This document shows positions 17,738 through 26,951 of a stretch of DNA of 64,000 bases, in pieces. The DNA comes from Devosia sp. Root685 (GTDB taxonomy: Bacteria; Pseudomonadota; Alphaproteobacteria; Rhizobiales; Devosiaceae). The notes under the pieces were generated by a model, which was not told where the DNA came from, made no database searches, and worked only from the letters and a program-made list of their open reading frames with translations. Where the stretch lies: NCBI RefSeq assembly GCF_001427875.1, contig NZ_LMHK01000001.1, positions 188,871 through 252,870 of the forward strand. Direction: 5' to 3'. Both the position numbers and the translations under genes were made by a program. How positions within the stretch are numbered: the stretch's first letter is position 1; each line of letters opens with the position of its first letter.

Positions 17738-19152
17738 AAATGCCCCGCAATATCGGCCCGGTCCACTTCATCGGCATCGGCGGCATCGGCATGAGCGGCA
17801 TTGCCGAAATCCTGCACAATCAGGGCTATACGGTCCAGGGCTCCGACGCCTCGCTCAATCCCAATGTCCAGCGCCTGCTAGACATGGGCATCAAGGTCGA
17901 AATCGGCCAGAGCGGCGATAATCTCGGCAAGGCCGAAGTGGTCGTCGTCTCTTCGGCCATCAAGAAAGACAATCCCGAGCTGGTCGCTGCCCGCGCCCGC
18001 GCGCTGCCCATCGTGCGCCGCGCCGAAATGCTGGCCGAACTCATGCGTTTCAAGACTGCCATCGCCATCGGCGGAACCCATGGCAAGACCACGACGACGA
18101 CCCTCGTCGCGACGCTTCTCGACGCCGGCAATCTCGATCCCACTGTCATCAACGGCGGCATCATCAATGCCTACGGCACCAATGCGCGCCTTGGGGCAGG
18201 GGAATGGATGGTGGTCGAGGCCGACGAGTCCGACGGCACTTTTACAAAGCTCCCCGCCGACGTTGCCGTCGTCACCAATATCGACCCCGAGCACCTCGAC
18301 CATTACGGCGACTTCGAAGGCGTGAAGAACGCCTTCCATCAGTTCGTCGAGAACGTGCCCTTTTATGGCTTCGCGGTCATGTGCCTCGACCACCCCGAAG
18401 TGCAGGCGCTGGTCGGCGAAATCCGCGATCGTCGCGTCATCACCTATGGCCAGAACCCGCAGGCCGATGTGCGCCTGCTCGATATCGAGAACCGCGACGG
18501 GGTGCAGCATTTCTCCGTCGAAATTCGCGACCGCATCCGCCAGACCCAGCTCCGCATCGATGGTCTCGAATTGCCCATGCCCGGCATTCACAATGCGCTC
18601 AACGCCACGGCCGCCATCGCCGTCGCCGATCAGCTCCACGTTCCCGCCGAAGCGATCCGCCGCGGCCTCAAAGGTTTCACCGGCGTAAAACGTCGCTTCA
18701 CCAAAACCGGCGAAGTCGGTGGCGTCACCATCATCGATGACTACGGCCACCACCCCGTCGAAATCTCCGCGGTCCTCAAAGCCGCGCGCCAGTCCGCCCG
18801 CCGCGATGTCGTCGCCGTCGTCCAGCCGCACCGCTATTCGCGCGTCAAAGATCTCTTCGATGATTTCGCCGCCTGCTTCAACGACGCAGATACGGTCATC
18901 GTCGCCCCCATCTACGCCGCGGGCGAACAGCCGCTGCCGGGCGTGACCCACGAGGAACTGGTCAACCGCATCCGCGCCCGCGGCCATCGCGACGCGCGCG
19001 TTCTCGACAAGCCCGAAGACCTCGCGGCCCTGATCGCCTCGCGCGTCGAAGACGGCGACTATGTCGTCTGCCTCGGCGCCGGCAACATCACCCAATGGGC
19101 CGCGGCTTTGCCGGGCGAACTTGGCGCACTCATAGGCGAGGAAACGAAATGA
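17734..19152 (+). CDS. murC: UDP-MurNAc:L-alanine ligase MurC
   Basis: Adds L-Ala to UDP-MurNAc, the first step of stem peptide synthesis. It has 472 residues. Motifs: [12 protein letters not shown] (UDP-binding, 13-24), the P-loop [12 protein letters not shown] (113-124), EADESDGTF, and DDYGHHPVE in the C-terminal domain. It overlaps murG and ddl by 4 bp. In most relatives murB lies between murC and ddl; here the murC-ddl overlap leaves no room for it. Confidence 0.97.
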   Translation: MKMPRNIGPVHFIGIGGIGMSGIAEILHNQGYTVQGSDASLNPNVQRLLDMGIKVEIGQSGDNLGKAEVVVVSSAIKKDNPELVAARARALPIVRRAEMLAELMRFKTAIAIGGTHGKTTTTTLVATLLDAGNLDPTVINGGIINAYGTNARLGAGEWMVVEADESDGTFTKLPADVAVVTNIDPEHLDHYGDFEGVKNAFHQFVENVPFYGFAVMCLDHPEVQALVGEIRDRRVITYGQNPQADVRLLDIENRDGVQHFSVEIRDRIRQTQLRIDGLELPMPGIHNALNATAAIAVADQLHVPAEAIRRGLKGFTGVKRRFTKTGEVGGVTIIDDYGHHPVEISAVLKAARQSARRDVVAVVQPHRYSRVKDLFDDFAACFNDADTVIVAPIYAAGEQPLPGVTHEELVNRIRARGHRDARVLDKPEDLAALIASRVEDGDYVVCLGAGNITQWAAALPGELGALIGEETK

Positions 19153-20069
19153 CCAAGCACGTCGCCGTTCTCATGGGTGGCTGGTCCAATGAGCGCCCCG
19201 TTTCCCTCATGACCGGTGCAGGTTGCGCTGCTGCCCTTCGCCAAGCCGGTTACGAAGTGACCGAGGTCGATGTCGGCCGCGATGTCGCCGACGTGCTGGC
19301 CCGCCTCAAGCCCGACGTTGCCTTCAACGCCCTACACGGTCCCTTCGGGGAAAGCGGCATGATTCAGGGCGTGCTCGAACTTCTCGAAATCCCCTATACC
19401 CATTCGGGCGTCCTGGCCTCGTCCCTCGCCATGAACAAGCATCAGGCGAAAATCCTCTTCAAGGCCGCCGGTATTCCGGTCACCGATCACGTCATCGTCC
19501 CCCGCGCCGAGGCCGCCCGCGCCCATGTCATGGCGCCGCCCTATGTCATCAAGCCGATCGCCGATGGCTCCAGTTTCGGCGTTTTCATCGTCAAGGCCGA
19601 AACCAGCCATCCGCCGCAGGAGCTGCTGCGCGAGGACTGGACCTCGGGCGAAGAAATGATGGTGGAGCGCTTCATTCCCGGCCGCGAACTCACCTGCGCG
19701 GTCATGGGCGACGTGGCCCTCGGCGTCACCGAAATCATCACCGACCGCACCTTTTTCAACTACGAAGCCAAGTACAGCAATGGTGGCGCCGTCCACGTTC
19801 TGCCCGCGCAGTTGAAACCGAAAATTTACGACAAAGTGCAACAATTCAGTTTAGCCGCTCATGCGGCGCTCGGCTGTCGCGGACTGACGCGGTGCGATTT
19901 CCGCTACAACGATGCGGCAGGCGAGGATGGTGAACTGGTACTCCTCGAAATCAACACCCAGCCGGGTATGACCGAGGTGTCTCTGGCGCCCGAACAAGCT
20001 GCTCATGCGGGCCACTCCTATTCGGAGCTATGCGCCTGGCTGGTGGAGGATGCGAGTTGCAACAGGTAA
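19149..20069 (+). CDS. ddl: D-alanine-D-alanine ligase
   Basis: An ATP-grasp enzyme making the D-Ala-D-Ala used by MurF. It has 306 residues from the ATG at 19149, which overlaps the murC stop by 4 bp; the frame is open upstream inside murC. Motifs: [13 protein letters not shown] (N-terminal, with GW in place of the usual GGxSxE start), [26 protein letters not shown], and [18 protein letters not shown] with the metal-binding Glu/Asn. Confidence 0.95.
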   Translation: MTKHVAVLMGGWSNERPVSLMTGAGCAAALRQAGYEVTEVDVGRDVADVLARLKPDVAFNALHGPFGESGMIQGVLELLEIPYTHSGVLASSLAMNKHQAKILFKAAGIPVTDHVIVPRAEAARAHVMAPPYVIKPIADGSSFGVFIVKAETSHPPQELLREDWTSGEEMMVERFIPGRELTCAVMGDVALGVTEIITDRTFFNYEAKYSNGGAVHVLPAQLKPKIYDKVQQFSLAAHAALGCRGLTRCDFRYNDAAGEDGELVLLEINTQPGMTEVSLAPEQAAHAGHSYSELCAWLVEDASCNR

Positions 20070-20938
20070 AGAGCGAGGCATTTTTCGCCGGGGCTCGTCC
20101 CGTCGATCCCCGCAAATTGCCTGTCCCGGCGCGTCGCTCCCCGTTGCAGCGTGTCAACAATCGTTTCAATCGCGCCTTCGTTCTTCACGGCGCCGCCATC
20201 CGCCGCACCTTCATGGTGGCGGGCCTGCTGGCTGGCGCCACGGCCGTCTATGCCGCCCATGAGCCCATCGGCACGGGCGTCGTTGCGCTCTCGACCCTGG
20301 CGCAGGGCGGCTTTGCCGATGCTGGCCTCTCGGTCGGCGAAATCTCCATTTCCGGCCAGACCCTGACGTCCGAGCAGGCGATTTTCGACGCCCTCGCCAT
20401 TCAGCCCGATACGTCCACCCTGGCCTTCGATGTCGAAGCTGCCCGCGAGCGCATTTCCGAACTTCCCGCCATCGATACCGTTACGGTCCGCAAGACCTAT
20501 CCGGCCGATGTCTCGGTTTCGGTAACCGAACACGTTCCCGTCGCGCGCTGGCGCGTCGATGGCATCACCTTCGTGATCGATTCGACCGGCGCGCAGATCG
20601 GGGAAGATGGCGGCGCCTATTCCGACCTGCCGCTCGTCATCGGCGATGGTGCTGCGGACGACGCTCTCGTCATGATCCGCGCCCTCAGCCATGTGCCGCA
20701 ATTGCAGGAGGGCCTCGTGGCCTTGTCTCGCATTGCCGACCGGCGCTGGGACATGATCTATGACACCGGCCTCCGCATTCAGCTTCCCGAGCAGGGCGTT
20801 GCTCAGGCGCTGGTGAAACTTGCCGGTTACCAATCCCAGTTCCAATTGCTCGATCGCGACATTTCCGTCATCGACCTACGGGTTGATAGCGTCGTCGCCG
20901 TTCGTCCGACCAAACGTGAAGACACCGAAAAATCATGA
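20057..20938 (+). CDS. ftsQ: cell division protein FtsQ
   Basis: A bitopic divisome protein with a POTRA domain; it regulates FtsWI with FtsL and FtsB. TTG at 20057 is chosen because GGAGGA at 20045-20050 is ideally placed, giving 293 residues; an ATG at 20030 is open but has no such site. One TM helix lies near 50-68 (TFMVAGLLAGATAVYAA). POTRA follows (GEISISGQTLTSEQAIFDAL), then the FtsQ beta domain (YPADVSVSVTEHVPVARW). It overlaps the ddl end by 13 bp and ftsA by 4 bp. Confidence 0.9.
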   Translation: MQQVKSEAFFAGARPVDPRKLPVPARRSPLQRVNNRFNRAFVLHGAAIRRTFMVAGLLAGATAVYAAHEPIGTGVVALSTLAQGGFADAGLSVGEISISGQTLTSEQAIFDALAIQPDTSTLAFDVEAARERISELPAIDTVTVRKTYPADVSVSVTEHVPVARWRVDGITFVIDSTGAQIGEDGGAYSDLPLVIGDGAADDALVMIRALSHVPQLQEGLVALSRIADRRWDMIYDTGLRIQLPEQGVAQALVKLAGYQSQFQLLDRDISVIDLRVDSVVAVRPTKREDTEKS

Positions 20939-22248
20939 TGACCGATGCGATGACATCTCGGTTGCGGCCCGTTCAACTCGGCAAGGCTACCCTTGTCGCG
21001 GTGCTCGATATTGGCTCCACCAAGATCTGCTGCGTCATCGCCCGCCTCGTGCCGCGCGCCGAGGGCAAGGCCCTGCGCGCTCGCTCGCATCAGGCTGAAG
21101 TGATCGGCTTTGGCTATGGCCCATCTTCGGGCGTCAAGAGCGGCGTCGTCACCGATATCGAAAAGGCCGAACAGGCCATCCGCAATGTCGTCGGCATGGC
21201 CGAGCGCGCCGCGGGCCTGACGCTGGAATCCGTTCTCGTCAATGTCACGGCCGGTCGCCTCGGTTCGGAAACCTTCTCCGCCGCTGTCTCGCTCGATGGC
21301 CAGGAAGTCGAAAAGACCGACATCGTTCGCGTCTTGAAAGCGGTCAATTCGCGCTCCGTCCGCCCCGAACGCTCGATCATCCATGCGCTACCGATCGGTT
21401 ACGCCTTGGATGGCCAGAAGGGCATTCGAGATCCCAAGGGCATGGTGGGTGAAAAGCTTGGCGTTGATGTCGCCGTGATCTCCGCCGAAACCCTCGCCAT
21501 GCGCAATCTCGAACTGGTGCTGCACCGCTGCCACCTGCAGATCGAAGCGCTCGTCGCGACACCCTATGCCTCGGGTCTTGCCAGCCTCGTCGATGACGAA
21601 GCCCAGCTTGGCGTCGCCTGCCTCGATTTCGGTGGTGCCACCACGACGGTTTCCGTCTTCAACGATGGGCACCTGGTCTATGCCGACGCCATCGCCATCG
21701 GCGGCCATCACCTGACCCTCGACATTGCCCGCCAGTTGTCGGTCAGTGTGGCCGATGCCGAGCGCCTCAAAACTCTCTACGGCTCCGTGTTGCCCGGCCA
21801 GGCCGACGAGCGCGACATGATCGCCATCCAGCCCGTCGGCGCCGCGCTCGATGAAGCGCCGGGGCAGGTGGCCCGCTCGGTCCTCACCCGAATCATGCGC
21901 CCGCGCATCGAGGAAATCCTCACCGCCATCCGCGACCGCATGCAGGCCACCGGCATGATGGACATCTGCGGCCGCCGCTTCGTCCTCACGGGCGGCGGCA
22001 GCGAACTCACCGGCCTCCCCGAAGTTGCTCGCCGTACGCTTGCCCGCAACGTCCGCAACGGCCGTCCCATGGGCATTGCCGGCCTCCCCGAAATCGCCAA
22101 GAGCGCCGCCTTTTCCACCGTCGCCGGCATGCTGGTCTATCCCCAGGTCTGCGCCCAGGAATATGTCGAGCCGCGCACCTCCCGCCGCCTCACCGGCACC
22201 GACGGCTACATCGCCCGCGTCGGCAACTGGCTCCGGTCGAGCTTCTAA
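20935..22248 (+). CDS. ftsA: cell division protein FtsA
   Basis: An actin-like membrane tether for FtsZ. It has 437 residues. Phosphate-1 motif VLDIGSTKICCVIA (about 21-34), the SHDS/1C region after SGVKSGVVTDIEKA, phosphate-2 CLDFGGATTTVSVF and adenosine motif VLTGGGSELTGLPEVA are present. The C-terminus ends in a short amphipathic segment (RVGNWLRSSF), the membrane-targeting sequence. It overlaps ftsQ by 4 bp. Unlike most relatives, ftsZ does not follow; an HxlR gene starts 29 nt downstream. Confidence 0.96.
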   Translation: MMTDAMTSRLRPVQLGKATLVAVLDIGSTKICCVIARLVPRAEGKALRARSHQAEVIGFGYGPSSGVKSGVVTDIEKAEQAIRNVVGMAERAAGLTLESVLVNVTAGRLGSETFSAAVSLDGQEVEKTDIVRVLKAVNSRSVRPERSIIHALPIGYALDGQKGIRDPKGMVGEKLGVDVAVISAETLAMRNLELVLHRCHLQIEALVATPYASGLASLVDDEAQLGVACLDFGGATTTVSVFNDGHLVYADAIAIGGHHLTLDIARQLSVSVADAERLKTLYGSVLPGQADERDMIAIQPVGAALDEAPGQVARSVLTRIMRPRIEEILTAIRDRMQATGMMDICGRRFVLTGGGSELTGLPEVARRTLARNVRNGRPMGIAGLPEIAKSAAFSTVAGMLVYPQVCAQEYVEPRTSRRLTGTDGYIARVGNWLRSSF

Positions 22249-22277
22249 AACCGGATCATTCGCCTTACATTGGTGGC

Positions 22278-22661
22278 ATGAGCAAGCAGATCTATAAGCG
22301 CAGTGGCGCCCATCTGCCGGATAATTGCCGGCCGGGCTGGGACATTCTGTTCACCCTGGGCGACAAGTGGACCGGCCCCGTGCTGGGCACCCTCTCGCGC
22401 GATGGGCGGCAGCGCTTCAGCGACATCGAGAAGGCCTTGCCTGCTTTGTCGCAGCGCATGCTGACCCTGACCTTGCGCCGGCTGGAGCGGGATGGGCTGG
22501 TGCTGCGGGAAGTCTTTCCCGCCGTGCCGCCGCGTGTCGAATATGAATTGACCGAGCGCGGGCGCAGCCTCCTGCTGGCGGTGAAGGATTTCGCCAGCTG
22601 GGGCTTCGAGAACCACGAAGATATCGAACGCTCGCGCCAGCGCTTCGACGCCCCCGAATAG
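22278..22661 (+). CDS. HxlR-family transcriptional regulator
   Basis: A 127-residue winged-helix regulator. HxlR hallmarks: DNCRPGWDILFTLGDKWTGPVLGTL (read as separate blocks), RFSDIEKALPALSQRMLTLT, the wing VPPRVEYELTERG, and a single N-terminal Cys (C17), the position used for redox or quinone sensing in YodB-like members. It starts 29 nt after ftsA. A perfect 18-bp palindrome directly downstream, ahead of the flavin-reductase gene, is its likely operator. Confidence 0.9.
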   Translation: MSKQIYKRSGAHLPDNCRPGWDILFTLGDKWTGPVLGTLSRDGRQRFSDIEKALPALSQRMLTLTLRRLERDGLVLREVFPAVPPRVEYELTERGRSLLLAVKDFASWGFENHEDIERSRQRFDAPE

Positions 22662-22669
22662 GCCACTTG

Positions 22670-22687
22670 GCGAACAAATTTGTTCGC
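22670..22687. promoter_or_regulatory. candidate HxlR operator, perfect palindrome
   Basis: GCGAACAAATTTGTTCGC is a perfect 18-bp palindrome in the gap between the HxlR gene and the flavin-reductase gene. HxlR dimers bind dyads of this size, usually next to a target oxidoreductase. The pairing is inferred from position and symmetry. Confidence 0.6.
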
Positions 22688-22783
22688 TTGGCTACAAAAT
22701 GTGCCGTCTTGTCCGTGGGTTAGGCGCTTTCCTATCTTTCGTTCACCTGTCCCGGGCGCTGCCCAGGTCGTGAATGAAAGTGA

Positions 22784-23368
22784 ATGGATATGACTGACAA
22801 ACCTCGGATCGGAATCATTATCGGCACGACGCGTCCGGCCCGTTTCGGCCACAGACCGGCCGAATGGTTCTATGATATCGCCCGCCAGCGCGACGATGCC
22901 GAATTCGAAATCGTGGACCTGCGCGACTATGATTTGCCGCTCTTTGCCGAAGATCGTTCGCCCATCTACGCACCCTCCGAGAACCCGGAAGTGCGGCGCT
23001 GGTCCGACAAGATCGCCAGCCTCGACGGCTATATCTTCGTGACCGCCGAATATAATCACAGCATCTCGGCCGCGCTCAAGAATGCCCTCGACTCCATCTA
23101 TCCCGAATTCGGCCGGAAGCCGGCGAGCTTTGTCGGCTATGGCTCGGCGGGCGGCTCCCGGGCCGTCGAACACCTGCGCGGCATCCTGGCCGAATTGCAC
23201 GTGGCGACGCTCAAGCAGGCTGTCCATATCGGCATGACCGAGATGCTGGGCTTTCTCAGGGATGGCAAGACCTTCGCCGATTTCCCCTATCTTGATGAGA
23301 CGACAGGCCCGGTGCTAAACGATATCGTCTGGTGGTCGAGGGCCCTAAGGACGGCGCGGGCCGCTTAG
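22784..23368 (+). CDS. NADPH-dependent FMN reductase / quinone reductase-like flavoprotein
   Basis: A flavodoxin-like-fold FMN_red protein of 194 residues, likely cytoplasmic. The FMN phosphate loop IIGTTRPARFGHRPAEW is at residues 10-26, and the VTAEYNHSISAALKNALD block binds the isoalloxazine ring. It probably reduces quinones, azo compounds or flavins with NAD(P)H. It lies behind the HxlR gene and its palindrome, suggesting HxlR-controlled expression under electrophile stress. ATG 22790 is an alternative start. It ends just before a family A repeat. Confidence 0.88.
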   Translation: MDMTDKPRIGIIIGTTRPARFGHRPAEWFYDIARQRDDAEFEIVDLRDYDLPLFAEDRSPIYAPSENPEVRRWSDKIASLDGYIFVTAEYNHSISAALKNALDSIYPEFGRKPASFVGYGSAGGSRAVEHLRGILAELHVATLKQAVHIGMTEMLGFLRDGKTFADFPYLDETTGPVLNDIVWWSRALRTARAA

Positions 23369-23376
23369 GTTGGCAT

Positions 23377-23489
23377 ACCCCCTCCTAACCTCCCCTGATA
23401 GGGGGAGGGACCGCCTTGTGGTTAGAACTCAATCTGACCCCAAACGCGGAGAGATTCCTCCCCCTATCAGGGGGAGGCTAGGAGGGGGT
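23377..23489. repeat. palindromic repeat, family A, split copy
   Basis: Left arm (23377-23410) and right arm (23456-23489) are inverted copies of the CCCCTCC...GGGGGAGG element around about 45 nt of unrelated sequence. Each arm has its own inner dyad (CCCCTGATAGGGG-like). It lies between convergent genes. Confidence 0.85.
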
Positions 23490-23504
23490 GCTCCGATATC
23501 AGCC

Positions 23505-24308
23505 TCACCACGACCGCCCCGCCTCGCCCCCCAATGTCGCCGCCAACCGCTTCCGCGTCGCCGCTTCAAACGCGTCCGGCCATACAATACCCAGCCGCTC
23601 TGCCATTGCCTTTGCACGCGGCATGAACTCCCGCGCGATCGCAAAATTGGCCTCGATCAATGCCTCCCGCTTCGGACCGGGATAGGGCAGGGACTTGAGC
23701 AAATCCATCTGCTCGGGCGGCAGCAGCTTGGACTGATGCAAAATCCCACCCGGGTCGGGATTGCTCACGTCCTGCATCAGCAAGGCCTCGAGATGCCCGC
23801 GCATCATGCCGACGCCGAGCACCATGGTCACATATTCCCTGCGCCCCAGCCCCACCGGCATCAGCCCCAGCATGCGAATGAATTCGTGGATGAGATAGCT
23901 GACCGTGCCCTTGTCCGGCTGCCTGGGCGGCAGGCTATCGGGCAGCCAATCATAAACCCCGTCGCGATCGACCAGCGGCCTTACCGTATTCTTCGCGCGG
24001 CGGCCGAAATTTTCAGGCGTGACGATGTTGAGGTCGCAGCGTAACCAGTCTTCGGTCACTGCATTGATCAGAAACCCGCCGCGCTCCAGCTCATTCCAAT
24101 AGACCACAGGCGCCAGCGCGCTTAGCGCCTTCCGCCAGCGATCTGCAACGCCACGCTGATCGTCCTTGCCAACGACGGCGAGCAAATCCACATCGCTCCA
24201 CTCATCCGCCGTACCGCGTCCAAAGCTGCCGGAAAGAAAGAGGCCGCGTACGGCCTCGTCACCTGCGAACGCGGTTTTTGCGGCGGCGATAATGTCTTGC
24301 TGGTTCAT
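23505..24308 (-). CDS. nucleotidyltransferase-domain protein
   Basis: A 267-residue protein with an N-terminal Pol-beta-type nucleotidyltransferase core: LSGSFGRGTADEWSDVDLLAV supplies the GSxxxG and DxD motif (residues about 26-47), and CDLNIV gives the third acidic residue. The C-terminal half is helical. It resembles aminoglycoside-type or minimal nucleotidyltransferases, but the substrate is unknown. GGAGG lies just upstream of ATG 24308; an upstream extension is unlikely. It stands alone in the ftsA-ftsZ insertion. Confidence 0.8.
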   Translation of the reverse strand: MNQQDIIAAAKTAFAGDEAVRGLFLSGSFGRGTADEWSDVDLLAVVGKDDQRGVADRWRKALSALAPVVYWNELERGGFLINAVTEDWLRCDLNIVTPENFGRRAKNTVRPLVDRDGVYDWLPDSLPPRQPDKGTVSYLIHEFIRMLGLMPVGLGRREYVTMVLGVGMMRGHLEALLMQDVSNPDPGGILHQSKLLPPEQMDLLKSLPYPGPKREALIEANFAIAREFMPRAKAMAERLGIVWPDAFEAATRKRLAATLGGEAGRSW

Positions 24309-24370
24309 AATGGCCCCTCCGGGGAGGAGCCTATCATTGGTGTGGGGGTTGGCTAGTCTTGGGTTGGATC

Positions 24371-24483
24371 TAACCCCCACCTAGCCTCCCCCTGGTAGGG
24401 GGAGGGACCCATCGAGTTTGCGCCACTGTTGGTGTGCCACCGGCAGATCCCTCCCCCTACCAGCGGGAGGCTAGGTGGGGGTA
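24371..24483. repeat. palindromic repeat, family A, split copy
   Basis: Arms at 24371-24407 and 24448-24483 (CCCCCACCTAGCCTCCCCC and inverse) surround about 40 nt. It fills the gap between the nucleotidyltransferase start and the VOC gene end. The arm variant (ACCTAGCC) differs from the CCCATCC type at 3.7 kb. Confidence 0.85.
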
Positions 24484-24491
24484 ACGGCGCC

Positions 24492-24932
24492 CTAGCCGCC
24501 CGCATAAGCCTTCTCCAACTCCGCAACCACCGGCTTCCTCATCCCCATCATCGCCTGCATGGCACGGCTCGCGCCTTCCTTGTCCGGCCCGAGCACGGTG
24601 TCGTAGATCTGCCTCGGCACCACCTGCCAAGAGAAGCCGCACATGCTCTCTTCGCCGCCATTATCGACGAAGGCGTTCCAATATTGGTCGACCTCCGCCT
24701 GACCGTCACACTCGATCATTATGCTGACCGCCTCAGTGAAGGGGAACCGCGGCCCCCCGTTGAGCAGGAAGATTTGCTGCCCCGCCAGCTCGATCACCGC
24801 CGTGAAGGTGGGAGAATCGGGAGCATTGCGTACGCGGTTGACCACCTTCGAATCCTTGAAAGTGGTCGTATAGAACTCGATTGCCTCGTCGATACGGTCG
24901 TCGAACCACAGGCACGGCATCAGCTTGGTCAT
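24492..24932 (-). CDS. VOC-superfamily protein, PhnB-like
   Basis: A 146-residue glyoxalase/bleomycin-resistance-fold protein of the PhnB (3-demethylubiquinone-methyltransferase-like) group: LMPCLWFDDRIDEAIEFYTTTF at the start, GQQIFLLNGGPRFPFTEAVSI, and a C-terminal SRAMQAMMGMRKPVVAELEKAY helix. Reaction unknown. ATG 24932 is preferred over GTG 24935 because AGGAG is 6 nt upstream. An AT-rich dyad lies in its promoter region. It transcribes away from ftsZ. Confidence 0.85.
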   Translation of the reverse strand: MTKLMPCLWFDDRIDEAIEFYTTTFKDSKVVNRVRNAPDSPTFTAVIELAGQQIFLLNGGPRFPFTEAVSIMIECDGQAEVDQYWNAFVDNGGEESMCGFSWQVVPRQIYDTVLGPDKEGASRAMQAMMGMRKPVVAELEKAYAGG

Positions 24933-24953
24933 CACATTCTCCTCTCTTAATAA

Positions 24954-24985
24954 ATAACCAGAAGGATATATTCATATTTGGTTAT
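24954..24985. promoter_or_regulatory. candidate operator dyad upstream of the VOC gene
   Basis: ATAACCA (24954-24960) and TGGTTAT (24979-24985) are perfect inverted half-sites in an AT-rich island 20-50 nt upstream of the VOC gene. Similar dyads serve ArsR-type regulators of VOC/SRPBCC operons, but no such regulator is in the window. Confidence 0.4.
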
Positions 24986-25030
24986 GAAATAAAAGTCCGG
25001 CTGTCAAGCGGGTTTGCGGGCGTGCTGGCG

Positions 25031-25118
25031 GTTAACGGGTCATGAATGGGTAACCGTACTGTCTCGCAATTTGCGTAGAAGTTAACGCGGTTGGGACAAT
25101 TGTTAGGCTCTGGTTAAC
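25031..25118. promoter_or_regulatory. ftsZ upstream region with three GTTAAC sites
   Basis: GTTAAC occurs at 25031-25036, 25081-25086 and 25113-25118, within 142 nt of the ftsZ start. GTTAAC-like half-sites belong to the CtrA recognition element, and CtrA controls ftsZ in Caulobacter. A full TTAA-N7-TTAAC site is not obvious, so this is a candidate control region only. Confidence 0.4.
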
Positions 25119-25172
25119 GAATTGGCGGGTAAATCTTTACCTAACCACGCCACCTATGGGGCCAAGCCATAA

Positions 25173-26840
25173 ATGACCATCAATCTCACGATCCCCGATA
25201 TCCAGGAACTCAAGCCCCGCATTACTGTTTTCGGTGCCGGCGGCGCCGGGGGTAACGCCGTCAACAACATGATCGAATCCGGTCTTAGCGGCGTCGATTT
25301 CGTGGTGGCGAATACGGACGCCCAGGCCCTGGCCCTCTCGAAGGCCCAGCGCATCATCCAGCTCGGCGTCGGTGTAACCGAAGGCCTCGGCGCCGGTTCG
25401 CACCCCGAAGTTGGTCGCGCGGCCGCAGAAGAAAGCTGGGACGAGATCAACGACCATCTCTCCGGCTCGCACATGGTGTTCATCACCGCCGGCATGGGTG
25501 GCGGCACCGGCACCGGTTCCGCACCGGTCATCGCCCGCGCTGCCCGCGAGCAGGGCATTCTGACGGTTGGCGTGGTCACCAAGCCGTTCAATTTCGAAGG
25601 CAATCGCCGCATGCGTCTTGCCGAGGATGGCATCGACGAGCTGCATCGCCATGTCGATACGCTGATCGTCATTCCGAACCAGAATCTCTTCCGCGTCGCC
25701 AACGAGAAGACCACCTTCGCCGACGCCTTTGCGATGGCCGACCAGGTGCTGTTCTCCGGCGTTGCCTGTATCACTGACCTGATGGTCAAAGAGGGCCTGA
25801 TCAACCTCGACTTCGCCGACGTTCGCGCCGTGATGCGCGGCATGGGCAAGGCGATGATGGGTACCGGCGAAGCATCGGGCGAAGATCGTGCCCGCCACGC
25901 TGCCGAAGCAGCCATTGCCAACCCGCTCCTCGATGATGTCTCGATGCAGGGCGCCCGTGGCCTCCTCATCTCCATCACCGGCGGTCCCGACCTCACCCTT
26001 TACGAAGTCGATGAAGCCGCCAGCCGCATCCGCGAGGAAGTCGACTCCGACGCCAATATCATCCTCGGCGCCACCTACGATCCGGACCTCACCGGCACCA
26101 TCCGCGTGTCCGTCGTCGCCACCGGCACCGACGCTACCATGGTCCAGGCTCTCGAGCCGGCCAAGCCGCATGCCTCGCGCACGCCGCTCGCCGTTCGCCG
26201 CCACGTGCCGGTCGAAACCGCCCGCGCTGCGGCTCCAGCGCCCGAGCCGACTGCTGAACTGATCGAAGATATCGGCTTCGAAGTCGAATCGGCCGTTGCC
26301 CAGGCTTTTGCCGCCGAACGTCCCGCCGCTTCCCAGCAGCATTACATGGAAGACGACGGTATCGTCGTTGAGCCCTATATGCCCGCGGCCGAACTGCATT
26401 CGGAGCCGGAAGAGGCTCCAATGGTTGAAGAAAAGCCGGTTCCGAGCGTTTATGTGCCGTCGCGCGCAGCCCGGCCCGATGGCCAGCGCCGCATGCCGCG
26501 CACCGAGGAGCTTCCGGTTGTTGCACGCCAGTCACAGCAGGCGCAGGATCGTCATGCCGAAGAGCCGCGCAATGCCCGCGCTCTCTTCAAGCGCCTGGCC
26601 TCCAATGTGGGTCTGAACCTGGGGCAGCCGCAGGTCGAGCCGCGTCGCGAACCAGCCTCCAGCATGGCCGATGACGCTGCCGCCCGCAGTGCAATTGAAG
26701 CAGGCGGCGCAAGGACTTCCCGCGTTCCGCCCGCTTCTGAAGGCGCTCGCGGCAGCCTCGACAATCAGGGTCGTGCCCAGACCGCTGCGCCCCAGAAGGA
26801 CAGCCTCGAAATTCCCGCTTTCCTCCGCAAGCACGGTTAA
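25173..26840 (+). CDS. ftsZ: cell division GTPase FtsZ
   Basis: A tubulin-like GTPase forming the Z-ring. It has 555 residues, long because of an extended disordered linker (about 320-540), as in other Hyphomicrobiales. N-terminal [13 protein letters not shown] (21-33), tubulin signature GGGTGTG (109-115) and the T7 loop [11 protein letters not shown] are intact. The C-terminal peptide [10 protein letters not shown] matches the FtsA/ZipA-binding tail. It has its own upstream region of about 240 nt and a strong terminator downstream, so here it is a single-gene unit detached from ftsQA. Confidence 0.97.
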   Translation: MTINLTIPDIQELKPRITVFGAGGAGGNAVNNMIESGLSGVDFVVANTDAQALALSKAQRIIQLGVGVTEGLGAGSHPEVGRAAAEESWDEINDHLSGSHMVFITAGMGGGTGTGSAPVIARAAREQGILTVGVVTKPFNFEGNRRMRLAEDGIDELHRHVDTLIVIPNQNLFRVANEKTTFADAFAMADQVLFSGVACITDLMVKEGLINLDFADVRAVMRGMGKAMMGTGEASGEDRARHAAEAAIANPLLDDVSMQGARGLLISITGGPDLTLYEVDEAASRIREEVDSDANIILGATYDPDLTGTIRVSVVATGTDATMVQALEPAKPHASRTPLAVRRHVPVETARAAAPAPEPTAELIEDIGFEVESAVAQAFAAERPAASQQHYMEDDGIVVEPYMPAAELHSEPEEAPMVEEKPVPSVYVPSRAARPDGQRRMPRTEELPVVARQSQQAQDRHAEEPRNARALFKRLASNVGLNLGQPQVEPRREPASSMADDAAARSAIEAGGARTSRVPPASEGARGSLDNQGRAQTAAPQKDSLEIPAFLRKHG

Positions 26841-26869
26841 AGTCTCTTAAAGAGAACTCTGTAAACGTT

Positions 26870-26901
26870 ACTCGGCGCGGCTTCCGCGCCGAGTTTTTTT
26901 T
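26870..26901 (+). terminator. rho-independent terminator of ftsZ
   Basis: The stem ACTCGGCGCGG/CCGCGCCGAGT with a CTT-type loop is followed directly by eight T residues. It separates ftsZ from lpxC. Confidence 0.92.
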
Positions 26902-26951
26902 GGCTAACAGTTGCGCGAGCGTGAGACCCTTGGGGGTGGAGTAAGTAAAGT

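Noticed and set aside
23370..24044. A 224-codon plus-strand frame opposite the nucleotidyltransferase
   Set aside because: It begins in a family A repeat and is antisense to a gene with an intact nucleotidyltransferase motif.
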